From Candidatus Thorarchaeota archaeon (GTDB lineage Archaea; Asgardarchaeota; Thorarchaeia; Thorarchaeales; Thorarchaeaceae): 64,000 nucleotides of DNA. The stretch spans positions 1-64,000 of the forward strand of contig JAEOUN010000051.1 of NCBI GenBank assembly GCA_016839245.1. Direction: 5' to 3'. The translations under genes were made by a program, and so were the position numbers. Shown piece after piece: positions 18,023 through 26,050 of this stretch; position 1 is the first letter of the stretch; each line of letters opens with the position of its first letter. The notes under the pieces are model-generated. The model was not told the DNA's origin. It saw nothing but the letters and a program-made list of their open reading frames with translations, and ran no database searches.

Positions 18023-18382
18023 TTAGTATCCCCACTCCTGTCCCAATCGCTGACGGTACCATCTCTGTCCTCTTTTTGTAAGAGAATAATCTCCGCCAAT
18101 TTGCACAACCAGATCCATGCTCTCCATATTCTGTAATACTCCAAAGAGCTTATCATCGGATGCACCAGTAACCTCTTTGAGCTTGGTGAATGACATCTTA
18201 CCATTTCGCTTGAGATGTTGGGCTATATCGAATTTTCCAACTGCTCGTGACTCAGTCCTGGTAACTATATGTCCACAGTTTGTGCATAGTAGATCACCCT
18301 TGTGGTCATCTCGGGCGACCTCTTTACTCCCACAAATTGGGCAGGTCGTTTTTGCAAATCTTAGTGAACGTTTATGCGACAT
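18023..18382 (-). CDS. Zinc-ribbon plus winged-helix protein
   Basis: About 119 residues. An N-terminal TFIIB/TFIIE-like zinc ribbon (CPICGSKEVARDD, LLCTNCGHIV) is followed by a winged helix (FDIAQHLKRNGKMSFTKLKEVTGASDDKLFGVLQNMESMDLVVQIGG) and the basic end LTKRGQRWYRQRLGQ. The layout suggests a small transcription factor or DNA-binding accessory. The ATG at 18382 is preferred over a TTG at 18394. It sits 63 bases downstream of the MAGE/KITE-like gene on the same strand, so co-transcription is likely and links it to the SMC neighbourhood. Confidence 0.75.
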   Translation of the reverse strand: MSHKRSLRFAKTTCPICGSKEVARDDHKGDLLCTNCGHIVTRTESRAVGKFDIAQHLKRNGKMSFTKLKEVTGASDDKLFGVLQNMESMDLVVQIGGDYSLTKRGQRWYRQRLGQEWGY

Positions 18383-18445
18383 GATTACGACCAATTTGAC
18401 CTTCGACCTTTGCTTGATAAAACTAACGAAACGGTATTGTATTCC

Positions 18446-18946
18446 TTAACTATCAGCGAGGTTTTTGAAGAATGATTCATAGTCAATTTCAAAGGGAACT
18501 CTCATTCCAAGCCGAACTTGTTTTTTATCTTGACTTATTTCCACATAATCCATACTCTGAAGGTCTCTTAAATCCTCCATTAATCCACGTAATGCTTTCT
18601 TTCTGAATTCACGGACTCGGTCAATGCTCACCCATCCTCCCTCTTGATATGCCAATGTGATAACTATCAGTAATGTAGCTGCCAGTCTATCAGATAAGGT
18701 AGTACTCTCTTGAGATACATCCGGATGTTCTGTTGTGTCAATATAGAACACTCCTGCTATGGGACTATGCTTTATACAGAGCCCTAGTGGTTTGATATTC
18801 TCATGCAGGCTGCCCAATAGTTGGAAAAGGATGTGCCTTCCAACATCCTCAGGAAGTCCCAATGCATCGAGCATATCCTCTATGCTTGCGCCAATCGGAT
18901 TACCTGCTCTCGTTAGGAGTTTGACTAGAACTGTATATTCATTCAT
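18446..18946 (-). CDS. Tandem winged-helix protein, MAGE/Nse3- or ScpB-like (KITE candidate)
   Basis: 166 residues that read as two winged helices. The first is ASIEDMLDALGLPEDVGRHILFQLL with wing LCIKHSPIAGVFYIDT. The second is LLIVITLAYQEGGWVSIDRV then LRGLMEDLRDLQSMDYVEISQ, which strongly resembles the second winged helix of MAGE/Nse3 proteins. KITE proteins (ScpB, MukE, Nse1, Nse3) bind the kleisin of SMC complexes; kleisin-like and SMC genes lie 2 kb away on the same strand. The ATG start has AGAGGTG nine bases upstream. Assignment rests on motif pattern and context, not on a family search. Confidence 0.5.
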   Translation of the reverse strand: MNEYTVLVKLLTRAGNPIGASIEDMLDALGLPEDVGRHILFQLLGSLHENIKPLGLCIKHSPIAGVFYIDTTEHPDVSQESTTLSDRLAATLLIVITLAYQEGGWVSIDRVREFRKKALRGLMEDLRDLQSMDYVEISQDKKQVRLGMRVPFEIDYESFFKNLADS

Positions 18947-19016
18947 GACTATCTACACCTCTAGCTTGTTTCGTATAAAATCTAATCTTTTTCTGTATCA
19001 AAAGCGCCCTCGAGTT

Positions 19017-19072
19017 AGTCACAATATGTGACTTCATTATGTGACCCCAAAAAGTGGCTTCGGTATATATAC
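19017..19072 (+). promoter_or_regulatory. Palindromic operator and TATA box of the peptide-MFS operon
   Basis: A perfect palindrome AGTCACA-ATA-TGTGACT (19017-19033) is followed six bases later by a repeat of its right half, ATGTGAC (19039-19045), and then a strong TATA box TATATATA (19064-19071). Transcription would start near 19093-19097, only about ten bases before the first peptide ATG. The arrangement suggests an activator or repressor site governing the downstream operon; it also lies in the divergent region of the MAGE/KITE-like gene. Confidence 0.65.
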
Positions 19073-19103
19073 TAATTCTGAACAGTATTCAGTGTGAACT
19101 ATT

Positions 19104-19208
19104 ATGGCTCTGACAAGGAATAACTCAACCATCCCGAAACATTATGCAAACCGTCGTGGCATCAGTACCGACGCTATAACCTATGCTTACATTACAAATG
19201 TGAGGTAG
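19104..19208 (+). CDS. Small peptide 1 of the peptide-MFS cassette (34 residues)
   Basis: First of four consecutive tiny reading frames. Its C-terminal half reads NRRGISTDAITYAYI, matching peptide 4 (ERRKISTDAILRSYF) and, more loosely, peptides 2 and 3. The shared STDAI is encoded by quite different codons (AGT ACC GAC GCT ATA against TCT ACT GAT GCT ATT), so the similarity is preserved at protein level. The ATG follows the expected transcription start closely, with only a weak GTGTGA site, as in near-leaderless archaeal mRNAs. There is no signal peptide or membrane helix. Function is unknown; it could be a precursor or signalling peptide. Confidence 0.6.
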   Translation: MALTRNNSTIPKHYANRRGISTDAITYAYITNVR

Positions 19209-19214
19209 ATAAGA

Positions 19215-19343
19215 ATGAATAATGAAGAACAAAGAATTGGTTTCATAGTATCTGATCCCTCTTTGATTGATAAATGGTCACCAAGTGGTCGAAGAACTGG
19301 TCATTCTAGCTCAGAAATAGCATATCCTGTGACCAAACTATAG
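19215..19343 (+). CDS. Small peptide 2 of the peptide-MFS cassette (42 residues)
   Basis: Starts six bases after peptide 1, with GAGGT eight bases upstream of its ATG. The C-terminal part, WSPSGRRTGHSSSEIAY, keeps the family pattern aromatic-x(3-4)-RR-x-S-S-x-I followed by AY, though STDAI is relaxed to SSSEI. The acidic N-terminus (NNEEQ) differs from its neighbours. No known domain. It is the most divergent of the four. Confidence 0.5.
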   Translation: MNNEEQRIGFIVSDPSLIDKWSPSGRRTGHSSSEIAYPVTKL

Positions 19344-19359
19344 GAAGGTGTGAATTATA

Positions 19360-19473
19360 GTGACAAGAAACAACAATAATGAATTAAATCAAATCAATAG
19401 GGAAAGTCGACTTCTCCGAGTTCAGTCAACAGAAGCCTTGGCTCGAGCGTTTATCATCAATTTGAGGGGTTAA
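19360..19473 (+). CDS. Small peptide 3 of the peptide-MFS cassette (37 residues)
   Basis: GTG start with a strong GGAAGGTG site nine bases upstream and an in-frame TGA three codons before, so this start is fixed. The Asn-rich N-terminus precedes NRESRLLRVQSTEALARAFI, in which STEAL..AF corresponds to STDAI..AY of peptides 1 and 4. Ends one base before the next start codon, implying translational coupling. Confidence 0.55.
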   Translation: MTRNNNNELNQINRESRLLRVQSTEALARAFIINLRG

Positions 19474-19474
19474 A

Positions 19475-19573
19475 ATGAGTCAGCATCGGTTTGACATGAC
19501 ACCTCGAAAATGGAATATTGAAAGACGCAAAATTTCTACTGATGCTATTTTACGATCATATTTTCGGAGGTAA
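19475..19573 (+). CDS. Small peptide 4 of the peptide-MFS cassette (32 residues)
   Basis: ATG four bases after a GAGGGGT site. Reads TPRKWNIERRKISTDAILRSYF and ends in RR; aligned with peptide 1 it shares P-basic-x-aromatic, RR and ISTDAI, then a hydrophobic/aromatic end. The peptide is strongly basic. Its last codons (CGG AGG T) form the GGAGGT ribosome-binding site of the MFS gene, so peptide and transporter are translationally linked. Confidence 0.6.
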   Translation: MSQHRFDMTPRKWNIERRKISTDAILRSYFRR

Positions 19574-19578
19574 CTCAT

Positions 19579-20919
19579 TTGACTGAGCTAGAATCGCTTC
19601 AGGTGGATTCGGAAAATCAGAAGCAAATTGGTTTTAAAACAATACTTGCGCATCGTGACTATGCCCGTCTTTGGTCCGGTCAATTAGTCTCAAATATTGG
19701 TACCGCAATTTCGTCTTTAGCTCTTATGTTCTATGCCTATGGTTTGACTGGGTCTCCAATGGCAATGGCAATTCTAGCGATGGTTGAAACAGTCCCAGTT
19801 GTATTATTCGCTGGTTTTGTTGGTGTCTACGTCGATCAATGGAATCGCAAGAATATCATGGTCGTTTCTGATATTGTTAGAGCTATTGCTATCCTTCTAA
19901 CTCCTCTTACAATCTATTTTCCAAAATTTCTCCCCACTATCTATTGGGTTTATTTGCTTACGTTTATCTTTGCCATAGCAAATGCATGGTTCTTTCCAGC
20001 GAGGAGTGCATCAATTCCCAATCTTGTTGAAGATGATGAATTAGTAGCTGCAAACTCTCTCTCTCAAATGACTTTTCAAGTCGTTCAGTTAGTTGTTCCT
20101 CCTGTTGGAGGTATCTTGGTTGAGCTCCTTGCACCTGATTATTTTCTCGCTTTTGCAATTACATCTTCTACATTCATCTTCTCAGCTATTGCGCTTAGAG
20201 GAATCCGTACTAATCTAATTCCAAAGCATGATAGAACCAATACAGAGCCTCTTCGAAGACAGATAATCGAGGGTGGTAAATTCGTTGCTGGGAATGCAAT
20301 TCTATCATTTCTCTTCGTCTTTGCAATGTTGATTGCAATGTCATCAGGAATTTTAAACGCACTCCTCATGCCATACTTTGAGGGTGAACTTGCATTAGGA
20401 TCAACACAGATTGGACTTGTCTTAAGTGCAGGAGCAGCTTCTGGTGCAATAAGTGCAATCTACTTTAGTAAAAAGAAAGCAATTGGTAAACCATTGTATC
20501 TAGTCACATCAGCCGCATTTCTGGCTGGCGTTGGAGTCTTTGCCCTTGTCCTCTCATTTGATATGCTAAGCGTAATGATTTCTTGGGCAATCATAGGTGC
20601 TGTCGATGTCATCTTGAATATTCCATTAGCCGTTCTCATGCAAGAACTTGTTGAAGATAAGCTACGAGGTCGTGTATTTTCATTACTCAATGTTGCATTT
20701 ACTTCAGTACAAGTTGTTGGAATGGGGCTAGGTGGATTCTGGGCAGAATCTGTTGCATCAACTATTCCGCCATTCATTGGAGCTGCCTCTGCTCTTGTGG
20801 CAGTATCACTAGTAGGTTTTATTGTAATAGCAAAGTTGCACCTTCATTCTCGAATACCAAAACCTATTGAAGAAACAAAGGACTTGAATGAAGATTCTGA
20901 AATCGAAGTTGGTATATAG
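19579..20919 (+). CDS. MFS transporter (MFS_3/efflux type)
   Basis: 446 residues with twelve predicted membrane helices. Motif A between helices 2 and 3 is GVYVDQWNRKN, and the opening FKTILAHRDYARLWSGQLVSNIGT is typical of the MFS_3/enterobactin-exporter-like branch. Such proteins export small molecules or peptides using the proton gradient. The TTG start is fixed by GGAGGT seven bases upstream, located inside the end of peptide 4. It is the only large gene of the cassette and ends nine bases from the convergent kleisin-like gene. Export or sensing of the four peptides is an attractive but untested inference. Confidence 0.88.
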   Translation: MTELESLQVDSENQKQIGFKTILAHRDYARLWSGQLVSNIGTAISSLALMFYAYGLTGSPMAMAILAMVETVPVVLFAGFVGVYVDQWNRKNIMVVSDIVRAIAILLTPLTIYFPKFLPTIYWVYLLTFIFAIANAWFFPARSASIPNLVEDDELVAANSLSQMTFQVVQLVVPPVGGILVELLAPDYFLAFAITSSTFIFSAIALRGIRTNLIPKHDRTNTEPLRRQIIEGGKFVAGNAILSFLFVFAMLIAMSSGILNALLMPYFEGELALGSTQIGLVLSAGAASGAISAIYFSKKKAIGKPLYLVTSAAFLAGVGVFALVLSFDMLSVMISWAIIGAVDVILNIPLAVLMQELVEDKLRGRVFSLLNVAFTSVQVVGMGLGGFWAESVASTIPPFIGAASALVAVSLVGFIVIAKLHLHSRIPKPIEETKDLNEDSEIEVGI

Positions 20920-20927
20920 ATAGGCTA

Positions 20928-21587
20928 TCAGGTTGCTTCAGGAGCAATAGGCTTCCATAGCTGACGTGTGACTGGATTATACTTCAATCGCCCGCGAGAT
21001 ACAAGGATGATGATGTATAGAAAATTCTTCAGAAAGATTTCGAATTCCTGACTCTCAACAATTTCATCAAAAATGACCCTTCCATCAAATGGAATTGCTT
21101 CAAGGAATCTCTCAAGGTCCTCCAAAAATACAGCGTCCTCAGTCTGAAGTGAAAATCCATTTGGAATTTCACTTATCTTTGGAACCACATCATCTGGATA
21201 CTCTCTTGACATACTATCAATTAATTGTATCACTCTCTCTAACGAGTTGTCTAATGTGCTATGCTCAAGATGATTGATGATAACCGGTTGGTTGACTCGA
21301 AGAAGTTTAGCGAGTGTCTTTGTTGATTTTCCTTTTAGTTTTGCAACATATATCTCAGGTGATGCCAAAACACGAGCCAATTCTTGAACACGAGTCACTT
21401 TGACACCTAGAATCTCGTTAAGCATCTCATCAATGTCTATCCTACTATCTACATCTGCAACAAGTTCTTGAAGCTCTTTGTATGAATCTATCAATCGCAT
21501 TTCCAAAGGATCTATCTCTGCTGAACGTATAGCTTGGACTATCTGAAACACCCTTTCAGCCAAACTCATGTTCTTTTTCATTTTCAT
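20928..21587 (-). CDS. Kleisin-like (ScpA-like) protein beside SMC
   Basis: 219 residues, largely helical. The C-terminal 40 residues (EFEIFLKNFLYIIILVSRGRLKYNPVTRQLWKPI) resemble the winged helix that ends ScpA-type kleisins (FLALLEL...Q...F..I). The N-terminal part lacks the usual ScpA opening. It starts five bases after the smc stop, hence almost certainly one transcript and translational coupling. Kleisins bridge the two SMC heads and carry KITE subunits. The assignment leans on position and C-terminal pattern; a family profile search would decide. Confidence 0.6.
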   Translation of the reverse strand: MKMKKNMSLAERVFQIVQAIRSAEIDPLEMRLIDSYKELQELVADVDSRIDIDEMLNEILGVKVTRVQELARVLASPEIYVAKLKGKSTKTLAKLLRVNQPVIINHLEHSTLDNSLERVIQLIDSMSREYPDDVVPKISEIPNGFSLQTEDAVFLEDLERFLEAIPFDGRVIFDEIVESQEFEIFLKNFLYIIILVSRGRLKYNPVTRQLWKPIAPEAT

Positions 21588-21592
21588 TATTC

Positions 21593-24500
21593 CTACTGTC
21601 CTTTGAATTTCGGACTTTCAATGATTATCGATGGTTCAACACTATTTGGAGATACTACTCCAAGAATCTTATCAGCATGTTTGAGAAGGTGGGTGCTTTT
21701 TGCTGGTGTCAAGAGAACAAATTGACTCCGTCTGGATGCATCGTGAAGTAATCTACTGACAAGCTCAGTGTTTGTTGCATCTAGAAATGTATCGACTTCA
21801 TCAAGAACATATACTGGTGCAGGATTGAATCGCTGCAGTGCCAATATCAGTGCAATAGCAATAAGTGATCTTTCACCTCCTGATCCTGCACTGATTTCAC
21901 CAAATCCCTCTGCTTTAATTCTAGATTTGAATTCTACTCCATAATTTCCGTCTCTCAATGCTAGATCAAATCTAATACTTCCAGGAAATCGAACAGTCCC
22001 TAAAACCTCGTTAACACCTCTCTCAACTTTGTCGAGAATGTCTTTCATACCATTGTGATACTGCTCCCTGATATTTTTCACTGCTGATTCTGCCTCATCC
22101 AATTCTTCCTGAAGTTCAGTGACTCTTTGCAGGAGTTCAGAGAGACGCCCCTTTAGTTGAGTTTCAGTGTGTGCTACACTCTCAGAGACATCTTGATAAT
22201 CATCAAGTATATGACGTAATTTGATTAATTCCTCCCGAACCTCATCAAGAGGTCTAACTGTACTCGGTCTCTCTTGATTCTCTAGTTCTCGCTCAAGATT
22301 CTCAAGATCATATTCCATGTTTGTTAATTGTCTCTTTGCTTGAAGGACCTGTAATTTTCTCTCTTTGACGATGAGGTTTAATTCGACTATTCTTCCACTT
22401 AGAGCTCGATTGGCTTCTTTTAATCTTACAAGACTATCTCCAAGATTCTCTTTCTGTATCTTTATTGATTCTTGGTTTGCCTTCATATTCTCGATTTTCT
22501 CCAATATAATCGACACGGCATTCTTTGATTCTTTAATCTCTGTTCGCAATTCATTCAGACTATTGGTAAGTACATCTAGATTCTCTGAAACTCTCTTTAG
22601 ATCAAATCGCTTTAGTTCCTCATCACGCTCAGCCGCGTTTGCTTTATTATCTACTTTAGTTAACTCTGCTTGAGTGCGTCTCTGTTTGATTCTTAAAGCC
22701 GAATCCTGACCTACCAACCTACTCCTCTCTGGTGGTTGTGTATTATCCAGTTTTCTGAGTTCTCTCTCGGACTTGATTAATTCATCTTGAAGAATTTTGA
22801 ATTCATTATCTATTGCAGCGAGTCGTTCTTCTTGTTCTGGGATTGTCTGTAGGAGCTTCTTTCGTCTTTCCCATGTTCCACTCCATCTTGTCATCTGACT
22901 TAATATGTCCAGAATCTGTTCACGTTCATTTGTAAGAGATTCAATGTTACTCATCGTATCTGTTACATGCTTTCTAGCGATTGTGAGATCCTTATTTGCT
23001 CGAGATAAACGTGCTTGGAGCGGTGCAGTGGAGACTAGTCCTGACGATTCTATTCTTGGACTGCTTACAATTTTTTCATCATCAGGAATTATTACGTGAC
23101 CGTCCAATGAAACAGCTCTCAAGTTATCTCTTGTTGCTACACGAGCGGCAACTTTTCCTGATTTGGTAAGTACAAAATCTCCAATAGCTATCCGAAGAAG
23201 TGATTGCGTTTTCTCATCAACATTCAATCTGTCCCAAAGCCACCCATCTATCCCCGCTATTGAACTTAGCGATGGTCGTTGAATCTGCTCTTTGGATTTT
23301 TTAACTAAGATGAGTGGTGAAGGTGCATCAACATTATCCCTTAATTTTTGAAGTATCTGAAAGTCTGATTCTTCTGTAACAATGAATGCTAGTGCTAAAT
23401 TATCCAATAGAATCGCTTCCACAGCAGATGCGATTGAATCATCTGCACTAAAGAGCTCGATAATAGGTCCTACTGCCGATTCGAGCTTGTGTTCGATAAT
23501 TACCTCCTTCAAAGCTCTCACAGTGTCTGGAATTCGTTTTGATGTTTCAGACATTCTAATTTGGAGTTCATCAATTTCCTTCTGCAGCTGAGAAACCAGA
23601 CTGCTCTGGCGAAAACGCTTCTCGTTGAGAGACGCGATTTCCCTTTCAATTTGGCCTTTCCTCAGAGTAAGTTCCTTTTCATCCACCTTTTCTAATTCAG
23701 ACCATGTATGAGTCCACTTACTCTCAATTGATTCAAGTTCTGCTTCTTCTATTTGCAGCCTTTCACGAACACTTCTCATAAGGAGATCTTTGCCTTCAAT
23801 CTCAACCTGAAGTGCTTTGTATTTACCATGAGTTTCTGCTCTTTTTGTGTTCCAATCTGCAAAGCTTTCTAGTTGTTCTCTAATTTCGTTTCTCTCACTT
23901 TCTATATCTTCTAATTCTTTCAGCAACTGCCGTTGCATTTCCATGGTTTCTTCTTTTGTTGAAGTAATTCTTCCAATATCTTCCTTTAGCTTATCCTGTT
24001 TCCTGGTTTCAGATTTTATTTCCCGATCCAATTGTTGCAATTCACTTACTTGCTTCTGAGAATCTCCACGAATTCTTGATAGGTTCCTCTGCTCTTCTTC
24101 AATTCTAGCTGATATGCTTCCAATTTCAATCTGAATACTCGCTAGTTGTTTTTCAACATCTTGTGTTTGCTGTTCGTTCTCATTGATTTGAAATTGAATT
24201 TGGTTCTGCTCATCTAGAATTGAAATTAATCCTGTTTCTTTTCCTTCAATCTCTTCCTTGATAGTCGTAATTCTTTTTGTTATATCATCATAAGATGCCC
24301 ACTTGAGATTGTATTCCAATACTTTTTCTTTCTCTTGGAGTGCACGTTTTTTCTCTAATCTATCTAGATCATGTTTTAGAAGCTCGAGTTCTCTCTCAAC
24401 AGTCTTTGATTCTGTTAATGCAGTAGCTAGTTTTTGCTTACTATAGACTACCTCTGTTTCTTGAAGTGTTATCCTATCTCGTAGTGTATCAAGTCCAGTA

Positions 24501-24964
24501 CCTTCCTCCACAAGCTTACGGACTTCAAACGGATCCATATCTCGAATTGCATTGATTCTCTCTTGAGGTATGAATACTAGTGGATTATCAGTATCCAAGC
24601 CAAATGCATCAACAATTTGCCTGTGTTCTGCAGCCTTAACTCTACGACCATCAATATATGCTCTTGGAATTCCATCACGATCTATTTTTCTCAGAAATTT
24701 CCGATTCTGTCCGTTCACTTTAACTATGACTTCTACTTGTGCACTTGAAGCACCGTGTCTAATGAAATCACTCCACTTGCTGTATCTATTCTCTCGTTGA
24801 TTTGAGCCCAAGCCGAACTTAAGTGCATGAAAAATAGATGTTTTCCCAGAGCCATTTGGACCTGCGAGTACAGTCAATCCCCTGTCAAATTTGACTATCC
24901 CTGAGTAAAATGATAGGAAATTATCCAACTTCACAGATTCAATATATGGTCTAATATTTTCCAA
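21593..24964 (-). CDS. smc: SMC-family chromosome-organisation ATPase
   Basis: 1123 residues. N-terminal head with Walker A GPNGSGKT (residues 35-42), long coiled coils (about 165-480 and 650-1000), a hinge around VGPIIELFSADDSIASAVEAIL, and a C-terminal head with signature AGSGGERSLIAIAL and Walker B VYVLDEVDTFLD. SMC proteins dimerise at the hinge and entrap DNA in an ATP-dependent way. After Walker A the text FIPQERINAIRDMDPFEVRKLVEEGTG is closer in feel to Smc5/6 or divergent archaeal SMCs than to classical bacterial Smc. The TTG start has AGGGGAA upstream. It is the middle gene of an AAA-SMC-kleisin operon. Confidence 0.92.
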   Translation of the reverse strand: MENIRPYIESVKLDNFLSFYSGIVKFDRGLTVLAGPNGSGKTSIFHALKFGLGSNQRENRYSKWSDFIRHGASSAQVEVIVKVNGQNRKFLRKIDRDGIPRAYIDGRRVKAAEHRQIVDAFGLDTDNPLVFIPQERINAIRDMDPFEVRKLVEEGTGLDTLRDRITLQETEVVYSKQKLATALTESKTVERELELLKHDLDRLEKKRALQEKEKVLEYNLKWASYDDITKRITTIKEEIEGKETGLISILDEQNQIQFQINENEQQTQDVEKQLASIQIEIGSISARIEEEQRNLSRIRGDSQKQVSELQQLDREIKSETRKQDKLKEDIGRITSTKEETMEMQRQLLKELEDIESERNEIREQLESFADWNTKRAETHGKYKALQVEIEGKDLLMRSVRERLQIEEAELESIESKWTHTWSELEKVDEKELTLRKGQIEREIASLNEKRFRQSSLVSQLQKEIDELQIRMSETSKRIPDTVRALKEVIIEHKLESAVGPIIELFSADDSIASAVEAILLDNLALAFIVTEESDFQILQKLRDNVDAPSPLILVKKSKEQIQRPSLSSIAGIDGWLWDRLNVDEKTQSLLRIAIGDFVLTKSGKVAARVATRDNLRAVSLDGHVIIPDDEKIVSSPRIESSGLVSTAPLQARLSRANKDLTIARKHVTDTMSNIESLTNEREQILDILSQMTRWSGTWERRKKLLQTIPEQEERLAAIDNEFKILQDELIKSERELRKLDNTQPPERSRLVGQDSALRIKQRRTQAELTKVDNKANAAERDEELKRFDLKRVSENLDVLTNSLNELRTEIKESKNAVSIILEKIENMKANQESIKIQKENLGDSLVRLKEANRALSGRIVELNLIVKERKLQVLQAKRQLTNMEYDLENLERELENQERPSTVRPLDEVREELIKLRHILDDYQDVSESVAHTETQLKGRLSELLQRVTELQEELDEAESAVKNIREQYHNGMKDILDKVERGVNEVLGTVRFPGSIRFDLALRDGNYGVEFKSRIKAEGFGEISAGSGGERSLIAIALILALQRFNPAPVYVLDEVDTFLDATNTELVSRLLHDASRRSQFVLLTPAKSTHLLKHADKILGVVSPNSVEPSIIIESPKFKGQ

Positions 24965-24979
24965 TTAATATTCCCCTAG

Positions 24980-26050
24980 TTAGCGTCCCATTATCCTTTG
25001 GAGTCTATCACTACTTTTCTTTGCACGGAGAAGTCTAGTAAGACGGTCCTCTGCCGAGCCATTGAGAAGATATGGATGTCTAGTAAGGAACTCATGGTCT
25101 ATTTTTGAGAGTGGCATTCCCTCATTCAGGACCTCGATAATCCGCTGAGTATTTGCGTAGTCATCACTTACGGCTAAGAGATAGAGTTGATCAAGAAAAT
25201 CATCCGGGTATTCATGACATAACGATTCCAAATCTGGTTGAGCAGTCCCACTTATTTTTTGAGTTATTGATGTCATGTATTGATTATTAGTAAGTGGCAA
25301 AACATGGCTAGAATCTATCAATTCCTCAATTTTTTCCTTCGAGATCTGACCAGTTGTTGTTTTCTCTGTCATGAATAGACTTACTGCAAGTTTCTTAATA
25401 TCTGTGAATCCCCATCCATCTGTTAATTCAGCCACAGTTGTAGGATCAATATCTTCACGGTCTCTTAAGACTTGTTCAAATACGCGTATCCTATCTTCCA
25501 ATGTCGTTATTTCAAATACATAGATTCTATCAAAGAGCTCAAGAGTTTCGTTATCTAGCTCTTGGGGTCGTGTTGTACTTGCCACAACTAGTACCTCATC
25601 TTTGTCCCATGAGGTGCGTCGAAGTTCATCCTGAAGAATGGCTGCTCTTACACTGTTTTTATGAGCAATTAGCTCGAGATGTTCATTCAGTAAAAGGACT
25701 GGTGAGTTTCTCCTTGCGAATTCAAATCCAATGGTGAAGAGATTTTGCTCCTTTATATCATCTCTAAGCATCTCCTCAAATTTAAAACGAACCATCTTGA
25801 GTGGCATCTCTCGACATAGATAGTATGAAAACGCCTCGAAATCCGTCCCAGGAGTGCCAATTAAGAGCACACTACCTCCGAATTCAAGCCCCGTATCAAC
25901 TAATGCATTTTTTATGTCATTGTACTTTTTTACCAGTGCCTGAAATTCCATTGCTTTTGTAATAACAGAATACTGACTGATTCGACCTGATGGTTGATGT
26001 TCAGGCTCAGTTAATGTAACTGCTTCTGCATAGATTTTTTCTTCAGACAA
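24980..26050 (-). CDS. AAA+ protein with degenerate nucleotide site, SMC-linked
   Basis: 356 residues. An AAA+ core spans about 55-230: the P-loop position reads GTPGTDFEAF, lacking the Lys-Thr of GPPGTGKT. The Walker B position is VLLLNEHLEL, with Asn for Asp. Sensor 1 VVASTTRPQEL and FDRIYVFEITTLEDRIRVFEQVL follow the PAN/proteasomal ATPase style. A helical C-terminal domain covers 250-356. Loss of the P-loop Lys suggests no ATP hydrolysis, so the protein may act as a scaffold or adaptor. TTG start. The stop is 15 bases before smc, so the two are co-transcribed. Confidence 0.75.
   Translation of the reverse strand: MSEEKIYAEAVTLTEPEHQPSGRISQYSVITKAMEFQALVKKYNDIKNALVDTGLEFGGSVLLIGTPGTDFEAFSYYLCREMPLKMVRFKFEEMLRDDIKEQNLFTIGFEFARRNSPVLLLNEHLELIAHKNSVRAAILQDELRRTSWDKDEVLVVASTTRPQELDNETLELFDRIYVFEITTLEDRIRVFEQVLRDREDIDPTTVAELTDGWGFTDIKKLAVSLFMTEKTTTGQISKEKIEELIDSSHVLPLTNNQYMTSITQKISGTAQPDLESLCHEYPDDFLDQLYLLAVSDDYANTQRIIEVLNEGMPLSKIDHEFLTRHPYLLNGSAEDRLTRLLRAKKSSDRLQRIMGR

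Noticed and set aside
19081..20925. Mobile-element origin of the peptide/MFS cassette
   Set aside because: No terminal inverted repeats, target duplications, transposase or integrase found at its edges.
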